Positions 28,518-37,769 of a stretch of DNA of 64,000 nt are shown in pieces. The notes beneath the pieces are model-generated. The model searched no databases. It was not told where the DNA came from and worked only from the letters and a program-made list of their open reading frames with translations. The DNA comes from Enterococcus sp. DIV0660C. GTDB taxonomy: Bacteria > Bacillota > Bacilli > Lactobacillales > Enterococcaceae. The DNA lies in assembly GCF_017316125.1 (NCBI RefSeq), contig NZ_JAFLWA010000019.1, positions 1 to 64,000 of the forward strand, written 5' to 3'. The position numbers were made by a program, and so were the translations under genes. How positions within the stretch are numbered: the stretch's first letter is position 1; each line of letters starts with the position of its first letter.

Positions 28518-29934
28518 AAAAGCAAAATCCGTGATAAAAAATTTATATTATACAGTGGCAGCTAATTTTGCTACTTTGGGAATTTCGGTTTTACTGAACT
28601 TATTTGTCCCCAAATTATTGGGTGTTACTGAATATAGTTATTGGCAGCTTTATATATTTTATTCTTCATACGTAGGATTTTTACATTTTGGATGGATTGA
28701 CGGAATTTATTTGAAAATTGGTGGTGAGGAATACTCAGACTTAGACAAAAGAAATCTAGGTTCTCAGTTTTGGTACTTAGCTACTTTTGAGATTATCATG
28801 TCTTTTGCTGTCATACTTTGGGCAATTTTTATGATGCCTGCAAGTACAAAATCTACAATATTAATTTTGACAGCTGTGGTTTCCTTTATCACTATTATGA
28901 AAACTTTTATTCTCTATATATTCCAATCAACAAATAGAATAAAAGAGTATGCACAATTATCAAGAAACGATAGATATCTTTATGTCCTTTTTATTACGAT
29001 TTACTTTTCTATGGGTGGACGCAATTTTATTTGGTTGATAATCATGGATATTTTATCCAAATTAATTGTTACAATCTGGGGAATGACTAGAGTAAAAGAT
29101 ATGTTAAGTATAAAAGTAATCCGCCTTAATGATCTATTCTTAGAAATATTTGATAATATTAATATTGGTAGTAAATTAATGTTATCCAGTATAGCTAGTA
29201 TGTTGATCACAGGAACTATTCGCTTTTTTGTAGAGAAAAAATGGACAATTGAAGTATTCGGTAAATTATCTTTTACTTTAAGTATTTCTAATATGTTTTT
29301 GACATTTGTTAATGCAGTTGGAATTGTTATGTTTCCCTTGCTTAGAAGAACAAATCAGCAAAAGCTTCCTAGTCTTTTTGTTACGCTAAGAGGTCTATTT
29401 GTTCCATTAACATATGGTGTTTTGCTATTTTATGTCCCTGCAAAATATATATTAGGTGCTTGGCTACCAGAGTACAATGAAAGTTTGAAATTCATGGGTA
29501 TTCTTTTCCCAATTATTATCTATGAAGGAAGAATGTCATTACTTATCAATACGTATCTTAAGACGTTACGAAAAGAAAAAACAATTCTATTAGTGAACGT
29601 TTTGACTTTAGTAATGACATTACTAGTGTCTTTATTGGTAATTTTTGTGATAGGCGACTTAACGCTTGCAGTAGGATTGATATTATTTAGTTTGGCTTTC
29701 CGTTGCAATTTAGCAGAATTCTTCTTATGTCGATCAATGAATATCCCCGTTGGATACAGTTTGGTACTTGAGACGACAGTTACAATATTGTTTATTATCA
29801 GCAATCAGCTTTTTGGTGGTAATTTTGTAAGCATGCTAGCATATTTAGTTGTTTATCTGATTTATTTCTTATTTGTTCATCGTTCATTTATCAGAAGCTT
29901 TAAAGAATTCAAAGCGTTGCTAATAGGAAACTAA
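28510..29934 (+). CDS. Wzx-like oligosaccharide flippase
   Basis: This 474-residue protein has about twelve to fourteen membrane segments and the general features of the polysaccharide branch of the MOP/MATE superfamily: an N-terminal basic segment, YSYWQLYIFY near helix 2, and a weakly conserved C-terminal half. It would flip an undecaprenyl-linked oligosaccharide. The start is the GTG at 28510, with AAGGAG 8 bases upstream. It ends the AT-rich block. It is a second export route besides EpaLM. Confidence 0.82.
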   Translation: MNEKAKSVIKNLYYTVAANFATLGISVLLNLFVPKLLGVTEYSYWQLYIFYSSYVGFLHFGWIDGIYLKIGGEEYSDLDKRNLGSQFWYLATFEIIMSFAVILWAIFMMPASTKSTILILTAVVSFITIMKTFILYIFQSTNRIKEYAQLSRNDRYLYVLFITIYFSMGGRNFIWLIIMDILSKLIVTIWGMTRVKDMLSIKVIRLNDLFLEIFDNINIGSKLMLSSIASMLITGTIRFFVEKKWTIEVFGKLSFTLSISNMFLTFVNAVGIVMFPLLRRTNQQKLPSLFVTLRGLFVPLTYGVLLFYVPAKYILGAWLPEYNESLKFMGILFPIIIYEGRMSLLINTYLKTLRKEKTILLVNVLTLVMTLLVSLLVIFVIGDLTLAVGLILFSLAFRCNLAEFFLCRSMNIPVGYSLVLETTVTILFIISNQLFGGNFVSMLAYLVVYLIYFLFVHRSFIRSFKEFKALLIGN

Positions 29935-29964
29935 TGACAAAAAAACAGAATGTGGCTGTGTTAG

Positions 29965-30005
29965 ACTGTAGACAAAGAAAAAAATCTTTGTTCTACAGTT
30001 TTTTT
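29965..30005 (+). terminator. Intrinsic terminator after the flippase
   Basis: The stem ACTGTAG..CAAAGA pairs with TCTTTG..CTACAGT (one bulged A), followed by seven T. It closes the variable block. Confidence 0.85.
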
Positions 30006-30143
30006 GTTATAATTATCATTGCTTTAATTTAAAACAAATGAAAAAAAAATTTATATTTAAAAAATGTTATAACTATAGTTTCTCATTTTTTAATGTTAAA
30101 CTTAACGTGGATAATCAAAGGATCATTTAATTGAGGTGAAAAA

Positions 30144-31094
30144 GTGGACAACATATTAATCACTGGCGGAGCCGGATTTATTGGTTCTACGCTAGCAAAT
30201 TATTTAAGTAAAGAAAATAAAATCATTGTTGTAGATGATTTATCCATGGGAAAACAAGAAAATTTGATTTCATCAAACAATATTAAGTTCGTAGAAGGCG
30301 ATGTAGCAGATAAAGTGTTAATGGAACAGTTGCTTTCTGAATATTCATTTGCTTATATTTTTCATTTAGCTGCGGTTGCAAGTGTGGCTGATTCTGTGGA
30401 ACGTCCTGTTGCAACACATCGTGTGAATTTTGAAAGTGTACTGATATTATTGGAATTGATTCGTCAGTATCAGCCTAATCTAAAACGTTTAGTCTTCAGT
30501 TCTTCGGCTGCTGTGTATGGAGATGAATTGACTTTGCCAAAACAAGAAGAGTCAGTGATTCGTCCGTTGACACCTTATGCCGTAGATAAATTTGCTGCGG
30601 AACAGTATGCTTTGGATTACTACCATTTGTACGATATACCAACTAGTGCGGTTCGTTTCTTCAATGTTTTTGGGCCAAATCAAAACCCTAACTCACCCTA
30701 TAGCGGGGTTATCTCGATTTTAATCGATCGCTACAAGAAACAGTTAGCGGGCGAACCAGCTGTTTTCACTTTGTTCGGTGATGGGAGCCAATCAAGGGAC
30801 TTCGTTTATATTGAAGACGTGATTCAAGCGTTGTTGCTGGTGGCAACGAAAGACGAAGCCTTAGGAAAACAGTTTAATGTAGGAACAGGTAATAGTACAA
30901 CATTACTTGAACTTATTCAGGCAATTGACAAGATTTTGAATGTGAAGTTAGCGCTAAAATTTGAAGAAGAGCGTTCAGGTGATATTCATGATTCATTGGC
31001 AGATATTTCAAAAATCAAAATGTTAGGTTATCAACCAAAGTTTGATATTTTGGATGGTATGCAACGTTACATTGAAAGTGAGTTTACTGAATAA
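30144..31094 (+). CDS. UDP-sugar 4-epimerase-like SDR protein
   Basis: This 316-residue extended SDR protein resembles GalE-type UDP-hexose 4-epimerases. It begins [19 protein letters not shown] (cofactor loop) and has VFSSSAAVYGDE, the catalytic YAVDK, and SPYSGVISILIDRY. It would supply UDP-galactose or UDP-GalNAc to the polysaccharide. The GTG start at 30144 has TGAGGTG just upstream. It is flanked by terminators on both sides, so it is a separate unit. Composition is nearer the core than that of the preceding block. No specific substrate can be assigned. Confidence 0.85.
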   Translation: MDNILITGGAGFIGSTLANYLSKENKIIVVDDLSMGKQENLISSNNIKFVEGDVADKVLMEQLLSEYSFAYIFHLAAVASVADSVERPVATHRVNFESVLILLELIRQYQPNLKRLVFSSSAAVYGDELTLPKQEESVIRPLTPYAVDKFAAEQYALDYYHLYDIPTSAVRFFNVFGPNQNPNSPYSGVISILIDRYKKQLAGEPAVFTLFGDGSQSRDFVYIEDVIQALLLVATKDEALGKQFNVGTGNSTTLLELIQAIDKILNVKLALKFEEERSGDIHDSLADISKIKMLGYQPKFDILDGMQRYIESEFTE

Positions 31095-31108
31095 AGCTTT
31101 TATATTCT

Positions 31109-31157
31109 AAAAAAATAGCAAAGTGGTATTTTTATTTACCACTTTGCTATTTTTTTG
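31109..31157. terminator. Bidirectional terminator, epimerase and serine hydrolase
   Basis: The stem TAGCAAAGTGGTA / TACCACTTTGCTA is extended by A and T runs on both sides, so it can terminate both convergent genes. Confidence 0.88.
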
Positions 31158-31166
31158 TAGTTAAAA

Positions 31167-32324
31167 TTATGAAGGAAGTTTTTTTCCTGTCAGCATTTCA
31201 TAAAGTTGATTTCTAATAGCGACTGCACCGGGTTTTATTTTTGTGTCAGATTGGATATTACTTTGCATAACAATAGCGTTTTTTGTATCTTTTGTCATTG
31301 CAACAACAGAGTGAAACCGATTGATGTTTCCTTGTGCTAGAATGTAATCTTCTCCACTGTAAACACCACCACTATAGGGATTCTTTAACTGATTGTTTTG
31401 CCAAAGTGAAAAGAGTAGTTTTTTTGAAATAAGTTCTCCAGACAGCACCTTCGTGAAAAAGGCTGCTAGATCATACGTATTCATACTGATATTTCCTGTT
31501 CCTAGTTCATTATGAATCGCAGTTTCATTTTCATCTAATGCTTTCCAGTAGTCATCATCAGCTGTCATTTGATAAGATTTAGCGTGCTGAGGAGAATTTT
31601 TGACATTTTCATAAAAATCAGTATGGTGTAATTGTAGAGGCTGAATTAATGATTCCGATAACAATTCTTCATAACTTTTGTTCGTTAACTGCATTAGAAT
31701 TCCTGCCAATAAAGTAAAGTTTAGTGGTTCATAATGGTAGGTTTGATAATCAGTCCATTTTAAATGCTCTACGGTGAATTGAACGATGTCACGATCATTC
31801 AGTGGGAGAGAAGGCTGTTCGGTTTTATGCAGACCAGATCGCATCACCAACAAGTCATGAATCGTGATTGTTTGACTACCTGGAATCTGTGGATAAAAGG
31901 TAGCTAGAGGTGTGGTAAAACTAATTTTTTTCTGTTCGATTTGCTTTAGGATGAGCAGAGCAGTCATCGCTTTTTGGATTGAACCAATCTGATAGTCAAG
32001 GGATAAAGAATTTAATTGATTTGTTTCTTTGTTTGCATAACCATAAGTTTTTTCTAAGATAATTCGATTATTTTTTCGAACGTAGATTGTGCCAATGTAA
32101 TCCGACTTTTTTAAGAATTGATCCATTTGTGTTACTGTTTTTTCTTCGGAATCGGTCAATTTTACGACAGTTGTTGGCTCTGAATCCGTAACTGGCTTGA
32201 TTGTGTCAGAAAGTAGGAGCAGATACCAACTTGTGGCTACGCCTAATCCCAGAAGAAGAGTTAAGATAGAAAGAAGAATTGTTTTCTTCCTAGCTTGCTT
32301 TTTTTGATGTTTTATAGTGTGCAT
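31167..32324 (-). CDS. Membrane-anchored beta-lactamase-fold (class C-like) protein
   Basis: This 385-residue protein has an N-terminal membrane anchor (TILLSILTLLLGLGVATSWYLLLL), with the rest outside. The domain is of the serine beta-lactamase/PBP4*-like family. SxxK is present as SIQK in GSIQKAMTALL. The second motif, usually YSN, reads YEP in HYEPLNFTLLAG, and the third, usually HxG or KTG, reads QGN. The Ser, Lys and Tyr are kept but the other two sites are altered, so activity is uncertain. It may be a peptidoglycan-related or regulatory protein. It is divergent from mltG. Confidence 0.75.
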   Translation of the reverse strand: MHTIKHQKKQARKKTILLSILTLLLGLGVATSWYLLLLSDTIKPVTDSEPTTVVKLTDSEEKTVTQMDQFLKKSDYIGTIYVRKNNRIILEKTYGYANKETNQLNSLSLDYQIGSIQKAMTALLILKQIEQKKISFTTPLATFYPQIPGSQTITIHDLLVMRSGLHKTEQPSLPLNDRDIVQFTVEHLKWTDYQTYHYEPLNFTLLAGILMQLTNKSYEELLSESLIQPLQLHHTDFYENVKNSPQHAKSYQMTADDDYWKALDENETAIHNELGTGNISMNTYDLAAFFTKVLSGELISKKLLFSLWQNNQLKNPYSGGVYSGEDYILAQGNINRFHSVVAMTKDTKNAIVMQSNIQSDTKIKPGAVAIRNQLYEMLTGKKLPS

Positions 32325-32425
32325 AGGATTATCCTTTCTGATATTTTTAAAACACTTTTATTTTAATACGTGAGTAAAGGAGATTCCTACTAACAATTTT
32401 GCAATATAATATTTTATGAAAAGAA

Positions 32426-32454
32426 TTCACTCTGAAAGAAATTTCATGTATAAT
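32426..32454 (+). promoter_or_regulatory. mltG promoter
   Basis: TTCACT and a perfect TATAAT lie 17 bases apart, 38 bases before the mltG start. It is one of the better sigma-A matches in the window. Confidence 0.65.
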
Positions 32455-32492
32455 AGATGGAGTTATGAACTTGAGAGTAAGGAGGAGTTGTT

Positions 32493-33665
32493 TTGTCAGA
32501 AAACAAACAACATCCAGAAGAAAATAATAAGAATGAACACACGACAACGCAAGAAGTTATAGTCAAACGTAAAAATTTGCGTAAAAAAGAAGATAAGATC
32601 GTCGGCAAGATCATTTTAGTGATTGTGATTACTTTATTGGCAATTGTAGGCGTATTTGGCTTTACTACTTACAAATATGTTGAAAGTGGCTTGCAACCGT
32701 TAGATAAATCGGATAGTCAATTAGTTCAAGTAGAAGTTCCAACTGGTTCTTCGAATAAACAAATTGGCGAAATCCTCGAAAAGAATCATGTTATCAAAAG
32801 CGGTATCGTTTTTAATTATTATACGAAATTTAAAAATTTAACTGGTTTTCAAGCAGGATTTTATCAAATGTCTCCAGACATGACTTTAGATGAGATTGGT
32901 AAATTATTGCAAGAAGGCGGAACTGCTGAAGCAAAAGCAGTTGCCGATGGAAAAATCACGATTCCTGAAGGTTATGATATTGACCAGATAGCGAGTCGAG
33001 TGGCTAAAATAACTGGGAAAGATAAGCAAGAATTTCTAGATTTAATGACGGATGAAGCTTTCTTAAAAGAGTTGTATGAAAAATTCCCAGAACTATTGGA
33101 AAGCACGTCTCAAGCTAAAGATGTAAAGTATCATTTAGAAGGTTATTTATTCCCAGCTACTTATGATTATTACAAGGATACGTCATTGAAAGATTTAGTT
33201 ATCCAAATGGTTGAAAAAACAGACTCAGTTATGCAAGATTACTATACGACAATCAAACAACAAAATCATACTGTTCAAGAGGTGTTGACATTAGCTTCTT
33301 TAGTTGAAAAAGAAGGTGTCAAAGAGAACGACCGCAAGAATATTGCACGAGTTTTCTACAACCGAATTGAGTCAGATATGCCGTTGCAAACGGATATTTC
33401 CGTTTTATATGCGCTTGGCGAACACAAAGAAACCGTTAGTTATACAGATACTGCAGTTGACTCTCCATATAACTTATATACAAATACAGGGTTTGGCCCT
33501 GGACCATTTGATAGTCCTAGTGAGGAATCCATCAAAGCAGTCTTGTCTCCTGCAGATAATGATTATTACTATTTTGTAGCAGATATCAGTACAGGAAATG
33601 TATACTTTGCTAAAACATATGAAGAACACTTAGAATTAGTTGAAAAATATGTCAATAAATCATAA
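32493..33665 (+). CDS. mltG: Endolytic murein transglycosylase MltG
   Basis: MltG cuts nascent glycan strands at the outer face of the membrane and helps set strand length. The 390-residue protein has a charged cytosolic N-terminus, one membrane segment (IILVIVITLLAIVGVFGFTTY), a LysM-like region, and the YceG catalytic domain. Motifs include LEGYLFPATYDYY, LASLVEKEG with the catalytic glutamate, LQTDISVLYAL, YNLYTNTGFGPGP and the final NVYFAKTYEEH. The start is the TTG at 32493, preceded by AGGAGG 7 bases away. It is next to greA, which is common in lactic acid bacteria. Confidence 0.95.
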   Translation: MSENKQHPEENNKNEHTTTQEVIVKRKNLRKKEDKIVGKIILVIVITLLAIVGVFGFTTYKYVESGLQPLDKSDSQLVQVEVPTGSSNKQIGEILEKNHVIKSGIVFNYYTKFKNLTGFQAGFYQMSPDMTLDEIGKLLQEGGTAEAKAVADGKITIPEGYDIDQIASRVAKITGKDKQEFLDLMTDEAFLKELYEKFPELLESTSQAKDVKYHLEGYLFPATYDYYKDTSLKDLVIQMVEKTDSVMQDYYTTIKQQNHTVQEVLTLASLVEKEGVKENDRKNIARVFYNRIESDMPLQTDISVLYALGEHKETVSYTDTAVDSPYNLYTNTGFGPGPFDSPSEESIKAVLSPADNDYYYFVADISTGNVYFAKTYEEHLELVEKYVNKS

Positions 33666-33702
33666 AATAAATTAGTGTTATTGATTCATTTTTAGAAAAA
33701 CA

Positions 33703-33731
33703 TTTACATTTTAGAAAAAGCATGGTAATCT
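33703..33731 (+). promoter_or_regulatory. greA promoter
   Basis: TTTACA and TAATCT are 17 bases apart, and the -10 is extended by CATGG. It is 69 bases before the greA start and overlaps the first arm of the hairpin at 33724. Confidence 0.55.
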
Positions 33732-33765
33732 TTTTTGGACTATAGTCCATAAAGGGTTACCTTTT
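33724..33765 (+). terminator. Compound hairpin after mltG, in the greA leader
   Basis: The outer arms GGTAATC / GGGTTACC enclose a palindrome TGGACTATAGTCCA, followed by four T. It could end mltG transcripts weakly. Because the -10 of the greA promoter lies in the first arm, only the inner palindrome would be in the greA leader. Confidence 0.45.
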
Positions 33766-33799
33766 GTGGTAGTTTATTGAGATGAAGGAGACGTTACGA

Positions 33800-34279
33800 A
33801 TGGTAGAGAAAGTTTACCCAATGACGCTAGAAGGAAAAGAAAAGCTAGAACAAGAATTGGAAGAATTAAAAACAGTTAAACGCGGAGAAATTATTGAGCG
33901 TATCAAAATTGCTCGAAGCTTTGGCGATTTGTCAGAAAACTCAGAGTATGAATCAGCAAAAGACGAACAAGCTTTTGTAGAAGGACGTATCACGACGATT
34001 GAAACAATGATTCGTTTTGCACAGATCATTGATAATAACGGCGTTGATTCTGACGAAGTTTCAATCGGAAAAACAGTTACATTTGTTGAACTTCCGGACG
34101 GGGACGAAGAAGAATATACTATTGTTGGTAGTGCTGAAGCTGATCCATTTTCTGGTAAGATTTCAAATGACTCTCCAATTGCACAAGCGTTGATTGGAAA
34201 GTCAAAAGGCGATGAAGTAACAATCACTACACCGGGTGGAGATATGTTAGTTAAAATCGTTAAAGTTGAACAAGCTTAA
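33800..34279 (+). CDS. greA: Transcription elongation factor GreA
   Basis: GreA enters the RNA polymerase secondary channel and stimulates cleavage of backtracked RNA. The 159-residue protein has the N-terminal coiled coil ([20 protein letters not shown]) with the acidic tip [16 protein letters not shown], then the FKBP-like C-terminal domain with [21 protein letters not shown] longer frame begins at 33782, but that ATG overlaps AAGGAG, and the family starts near VEKVYPMT. I therefore use the ATG at 33800. Length is normal. Confidence 0.96.
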   Translation: MVEKVYPMTLEGKEKLEQELEELKTVKRGEIIERIKIARSFGDLSENSEYESAKDEQAFVEGRITTIETMIRFAQIIDNNGVDSDEVSIGKTVTFVELPDGDEEEYTIVGSAEADPFSGKISNDSPIAQALIGKSKGDEVTITTPGGDMLVKIVKVEQA

Positions 34280-34288
34280 TTTGTTAAC

Positions 34289-34331
34289 AGACCTAGAGCG
34301 TAATCAGTTGATTCGTCTAGGTCTTTCTTTT
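34289..34331 (+). terminator. Intrinsic terminator after greA
   Basis: The stem AGACCTAGA / TCTAGGTCT (34289-34297 with 34316-34324) is followed by a T-rich tail. Confidence 0.82.
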
Positions 34332-34433
34332 TGGTTTATTTGATAGAAAAATAAATTTTACAACCAGAGACCTATAGTAAAGCCTCAAAAAAATAGGTAT
34401 GATGAAGAAAGTGAGTAGGAAAGGAGCAAGCTG

Positions 34434-35165
34434 ATGAATAGTTCTTTACGATTTTTTTTCGTAGTCGAAACCTTATTGCTATTATTTGCTGTTTGGCAAA
34501 TTGTTAATAATACAGAAATCTTGATCTTCGTGGTTTTTGGTATACTCAATATTTATTTGGCACTGCGCAAGAAACCACGCAAAAAATTTCAAAAATTTCA
34601 ATTGATTTTAGGGAGCTTGATCCTCTTTTTCAGTTTGATTAGTAGTCCAGCACTTTGGTTGATGCTGATTTTTGCCGTGTTGTTTATTGGATTAAAAGGT
34701 GTTGAAATCTCTGGTATTGATTTAACCAAAAATGCTTTTTGGCGAAAAAAACAAATGATGATGATTCAAACGGAACAGCTGAAATCTCATAACAACGAAC
34801 GTACTAAACAACAACTAATTGGAAATCAAAGAATTGGTTCAGATGTGTATGAATGGGATGACATCAATATTGCAATTGCCTCAGGTGACACAATCATTGA
34901 TTTAGGAAATACCTTGTTACCTAAGGATGATAATATTGTGATTGTCCGAAAAGGTGTAGGTCGAACAAGAATTCTTGTTCCATTAGGGATAGCCATTAGT
35001 CTTGAGCACGCGACATTATTTGGAAATGTTTATTTTGAAGAGGAACAATTTTCATTGAAAAATGAGTCAATCAAAATCTATAGTAATGATTATGATGAAA
35101 ACCCTCGGCGGTTGAAAATCATTACGAATACGTTGCTTGGTGATGTTGAGGTGATTCGTGTATGA
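34434..35165 (+). CDS. liaF: LiaF, membrane inhibitor of the LiaRS system
   Basis: LiaF restrains LiaS until the cell envelope is stressed. The 243-residue protein has four N-terminal hydrophobic segments and a cytosolic C-terminal domain with GDTIIDLGNTLLPKDDNIVIVRKGVGR, the LiaF C-terminal beta-helix family. The residues between are charged. It opens a three-gene operon: its TGA overlaps the liaS ATG, and liaR starts 6 bases after liaS. AAAGGAG precedes the ATG. Confidence 0.93.
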   Translation: MNSSLRFFFVVETLLLLFAVWQIVNNTEILIFVVFGILNIYLALRKKPRKKFQKFQLILGSLILFFSLISSPALWLMLIFAVLFIGLKGVEISGIDLTKNAFWRKKQMMMIQTEQLKSHNNERTKQQLIGNQRIGSDVYEWDDINIAIASGDTIIDLGNTLLPKDDNIVIVRKGVGRTRILVPLGIAISLEHATLFGNVYFEEEQFSLKNESIKIYSNDYDENPRRLKIITNTLLGDVEVIRV

Positions 35166-36229
35166 TTGGAAAAATCTCCCGATCAATGATTGCTTTTTAT
35201 GCTTCACTAGGCACATTTATGGTTATTTTATTCGCTATGTTCACCTATTTTTATGCAAGCAAACAGACGCATTGGTGGGCGGAATTATTGCAAGCAAGAT
35301 TGCTTTATGTACCACTGATTTTTCATTTATTTGCTCTTTCCTTAGGTGTAGGTTTATTGACTTTTTTGATCGTATCAGTTGTTCAAAAAGCAAGATATGG
35401 TAAAATCGAAGAAAAGTTACGAGCAGTTTCTTCCGGCAACTATGATGCGAAAATTTTGGATCAGCCAATCGTAGCACCAACCGATAATGAATACATCAAA
35501 GATATTGACCAAGAAATCATTAAAATCAAAGAAAAAATGATTGAAGTTTCAAGTGAGCTTCAGATCTTAACAAGTCGACCACAGTATGTAAATGGACAAA
35601 CAAAAGAAGAAATCTTAGAATTAGAGAGACACCGGTTAGCCCGTGAGTTGCATGATTCTGTTTCACAACAGTTATTTGCTGCCATGATGATGATGTCTGC
35701 TTTGACCGAACAAGCAGAAAAAAGTGACACCCCAGAAGTTTTTCGTAAACAATTACGTATGGTCGCGGATATCATCAATGCTTCTCAATCCGAGATGCGC
35801 GCGTTATTGTTACACTTACGTCCTGTTAATTTGGAAGAGAAAAGCTTGAAACAAGGAATTGAACAATTATTAAAAGAGTTACAAAACAAAATTCAAATTT
35901 CGTTGAAGTGGGAGATTGAAGACGTTCAATTATCCAGTTCAATTGAAGACCACCTTTTCCGAATTGTGCAAGAGCTGCTTTCAAATACACTACGCCATGC
36001 AAAAGCAAATGAATTAGAGGTCTATTTACATCGGATCGATAATAATTTATTACTACGTGTTATTGATGATGGAACGGGATTCAATATGAACGAAACGAAA
36101 ACGGGAAGTTACGGTCTAGTAAATATCAAAGAACGTGTGGCAGGAATTGGTGGCACAGTGAAGATTATTAGCTTTAAAGGACAGGGAACGAGTGTCGAGA
36201 TCAAAGTTCCTTTAATTAAGGAGGTATAA
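35162..36229 (+). CDS. liaS: LiaS sensor histidine kinase
   Basis: This 355-residue kinase has two membrane segments (residues 12-31 and 48-75) with a short external loop, a HAMP-like linker, and a HisKA_3/NarX-type kinase core. The phospho-acceptor His165 lies in RHRLARELHDSVSQQ. The N box is FRIVQELLSNTLRHAKA and the G box is DDGTGFNM. It senses envelope damage through LiaF and phosphorylates LiaR. In enterococci this system sets daptomycin and antimicrobial peptide response, and mutations in it are linked to resistance. No trace of truncation is visible. Confidence 0.95.
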   Translation: MIGKISRSMIAFYASLGTFMVILFAMFTYFYASKQTHWWAELLQARLLYVPLIFHLFALSLGVGLLTFLIVSVVQKARYGKIEEKLRAVSSGNYDAKILDQPIVAPTDNEYIKDIDQEIIKIKEKMIEVSSELQILTSRPQYVNGQTKEEILELERHRLARELHDSVSQQLFAAMMMMSALTEQAEKSDTPEVFRKQLRMVADIINASQSEMRALLLHLRPVNLEEKSLKQGIEQLLKELQNKIQISLKWEIEDVQLSSSIEDHLFRIVQELLSNTLRHAKANELEVYLHRIDNNLLLRVIDDGTGFNMNETKTGSYGLVNIKERVAGIGGTVKIISFKGQGTSVEIKVPLIKEV

Positions 36230-36235
36230 CGACGG

Positions 36236-36868
36236 ATGATAAAAGTAATGCTCGTAGATGACCACGAGATGGTGCGTTTAGGTGTTTCTTCTTACTTATC
36301 TATTCAAGACGACATCGAAGTAGTTGGAGAGGCTGAGAATGGCTTAATTGGCTATGAAAAAGCAATGGAATTGCGACCAGATGTTATTCTAATGGATCTA
36401 GTGATGGAAGAAATGGATGGAATCGAGTCAACAAAAGCGATCTTAAAAGATTGGCCAGAGGCAAAAATTATTATTGTCACCAGCTTTATTGATGATGAAA
36501 AAGTATATCCTGCGATTGAGGCTGGCGCTGCAGGTTATTTATTAAAAACTTCGACTGCACATGAGATCGCAGATGCGATTCGTGCAACGCAACGTGGCGA
36601 GCGAGTGTTAGAACCAGAAGTAACAACGAAAATGATGGAAAAGATGAGTCGGCGAAACGAACCTATTTTGCATGAAGACCTGACGAAACGAGAAAATGAA
36701 ATCTTGATGTTGATTTCTGAAGGAAAGAGTAATCAAGAAATTGCAGATGAGTTATTTATCACTTTAAAAACAGTCAAAACCCATGTTTCAAATATTTTAG
36801 CAAAACTTGAGGTTGAGGATCGTACTCAAGCAGCAATTTATGCATTCAAACATGGTTTGATCAAATAA
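36236..36868 (+). CDS. liaR: LiaR response regulator (NarL/FixJ family)
   Basis: This 210-residue response regulator has a receiver domain ([13 protein letters not shown]; phospho-acceptor Asp54 in VILMDLV; Thr/Ser switch in IIVTSF; Lys in YLLKTSTA) and a C-terminal LuxR-type helix-turn-helix ([27 protein letters not shown] is the helix pair region). Residue 73 is Trp, which is the wild-type residue at the site where W73C is reported in daptomycin-resistant E. faecium. The ribosome-binding site GGAGG overlaps the end of liaS. A terminator follows. Confidence 0.95.
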   Translation: MIKVMLVDDHEMVRLGVSSYLSIQDDIEVVGEAENGLIGYEKAMELRPDVILMDLVMEEMDGIESTKAILKDWPEAKIIIVTSFIDDEKVYPAIEAGAAGYLLKTSTAHEIADAIRATQRGERVLEPEVTTKMMEKMSRRNEPILHEDLTKRENEILMLISEGKSNQEIADELFITLKTVKTHVSNILAKLEVEDRTQAAIYAFKHGLIK

Positions 36869-36926
36869 CGAATCGATAAATAAAAAGACAGCTGATCATA
36901 AACAACTGCTTAAAATCAAAAAGAAT

Positions 36927-36963
36927 GTAGGGCAAGACTAATTGTGTTTTGTCCTGCTTTTTT
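36927..36963 (+). terminator. Intrinsic terminator after liaR
   Basis: A 12-pair stem with several G-U pairs (36927-36938 with 36946-36957) is followed by six T. Confidence 0.75.
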
Positions 36964-37085
36964 GTTTTTGTGAAGTGAGACCAGAAAGTTTCGGAGGATA
37001 AGGCTTTGAATAAGTCTCGCCTCTTTTGTTTTTGAAAAGGCTTTGCTATACTTGAAAAGAAATAAGAATGAAGAGGAGTAATGAC

Positions 37086-37751
37086 TTGAAACAGAATTTT
37101 GCAATCATCGGTCTTGGTCGATTTGGTGGCAGCATCTGTCGCACGTTGATTGAATCAGGACAAGAAGTTTTGGCAATTGACAGCAATGAAGATCGTGTAA
37201 ATGAATATATGAATATTGCTACGCATGCAGTGGTGGCAAATGCACAAGATGAAATGACTTTACGTTCGTTAGGCATTCGTAACTTTGATCATGTGATTGT
37301 GGCAATTGGTGAAGATATCCAAGCCAGCATTTTAGTAACACTAATGGTCAAGGAGATGGGTGTGCCAAATATACTGGTGAAGGCACAAAATGAATATCAT
37401 GCACGCGTTTTAGAAAAAATTGGCGCAGATCGCGTAGTACATCCGGAAAGAGACATGGGGGTTCGTATTGCGCATAATTTAGTTTCAAAAAATATTTTAG
37501 ATTATTTAGAGTTGACGGATGCTTACTCATTAGCTGAGATTCGAGTATCCAATCCTAAATTTTTCAATAAAACACTTGGTGAACTAAATTTCCGACAACG
37601 GTTTGATTTAACTGTTGTAGCAATTCGTCGAGTTGATCGAACAGTCGTTGTTTCTCCAGCAGCGGATGAATTTGTCCGCCAAAATGACAATTTATTAGTA
37701 ATCGGAGAAACAGAAGATGTAGAGATGCTTGACGATAAAATGAATCAATAA
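37086..37751 (+). CDS. ktrA: KtrA/TrkA-type potassium channel regulatory subunit
   Basis: This 221-residue cytosolic protein has an RCK_N domain with the Rossmann motif FAIIGLGRFGGSIC, and an RCK_C domain starting near ELTDAYSLAEIRVSN. It binds nucleotide and gates a KtrB-type K+ channel. No channel gene is in the window. I use the TTG at 37086, which has AGAGGAG 7 bases before it; the frame begins at an ATG at 37068 within the ribosome-binding site. A TGC-TATACT extended -10 is at 37044-37052. Confidence 0.9.
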   Translation: MKQNFAIIGLGRFGGSICRTLIESGQEVLAIDSNEDRVNEYMNIATHAVVANAQDEMTLRSLGIRNFDHVIVAIGEDIQASILVTLMVKEMGVPNILVKAQNEYHARVLEKIGADRVVHPERDMGVRIAHNLVSKNILDYLELTDAYSLAEIRVSNPKFFNKTLGELNFRQRFDLTVVAIRRVDRTVVVSPAADEFVRQNDNLLVIGETEDVEMLDDKMNQ

Positions 37752-37769
37752 TTATAGGGGTGAATGATT

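Noticed and set aside
24305-29934. Search for transposase or integrase genes in the AT-rich block
   Set aside because: No frame shows transposase or integrase motifs; mobility is not needed because epa variants can be swapped by homologous recombination.
33814-34227. A 137-residue minus-strand frame over greA
   Set aside because: greA is certain on the plus strand; the frame is Ser-rich shadow sequence with no signal for translation.
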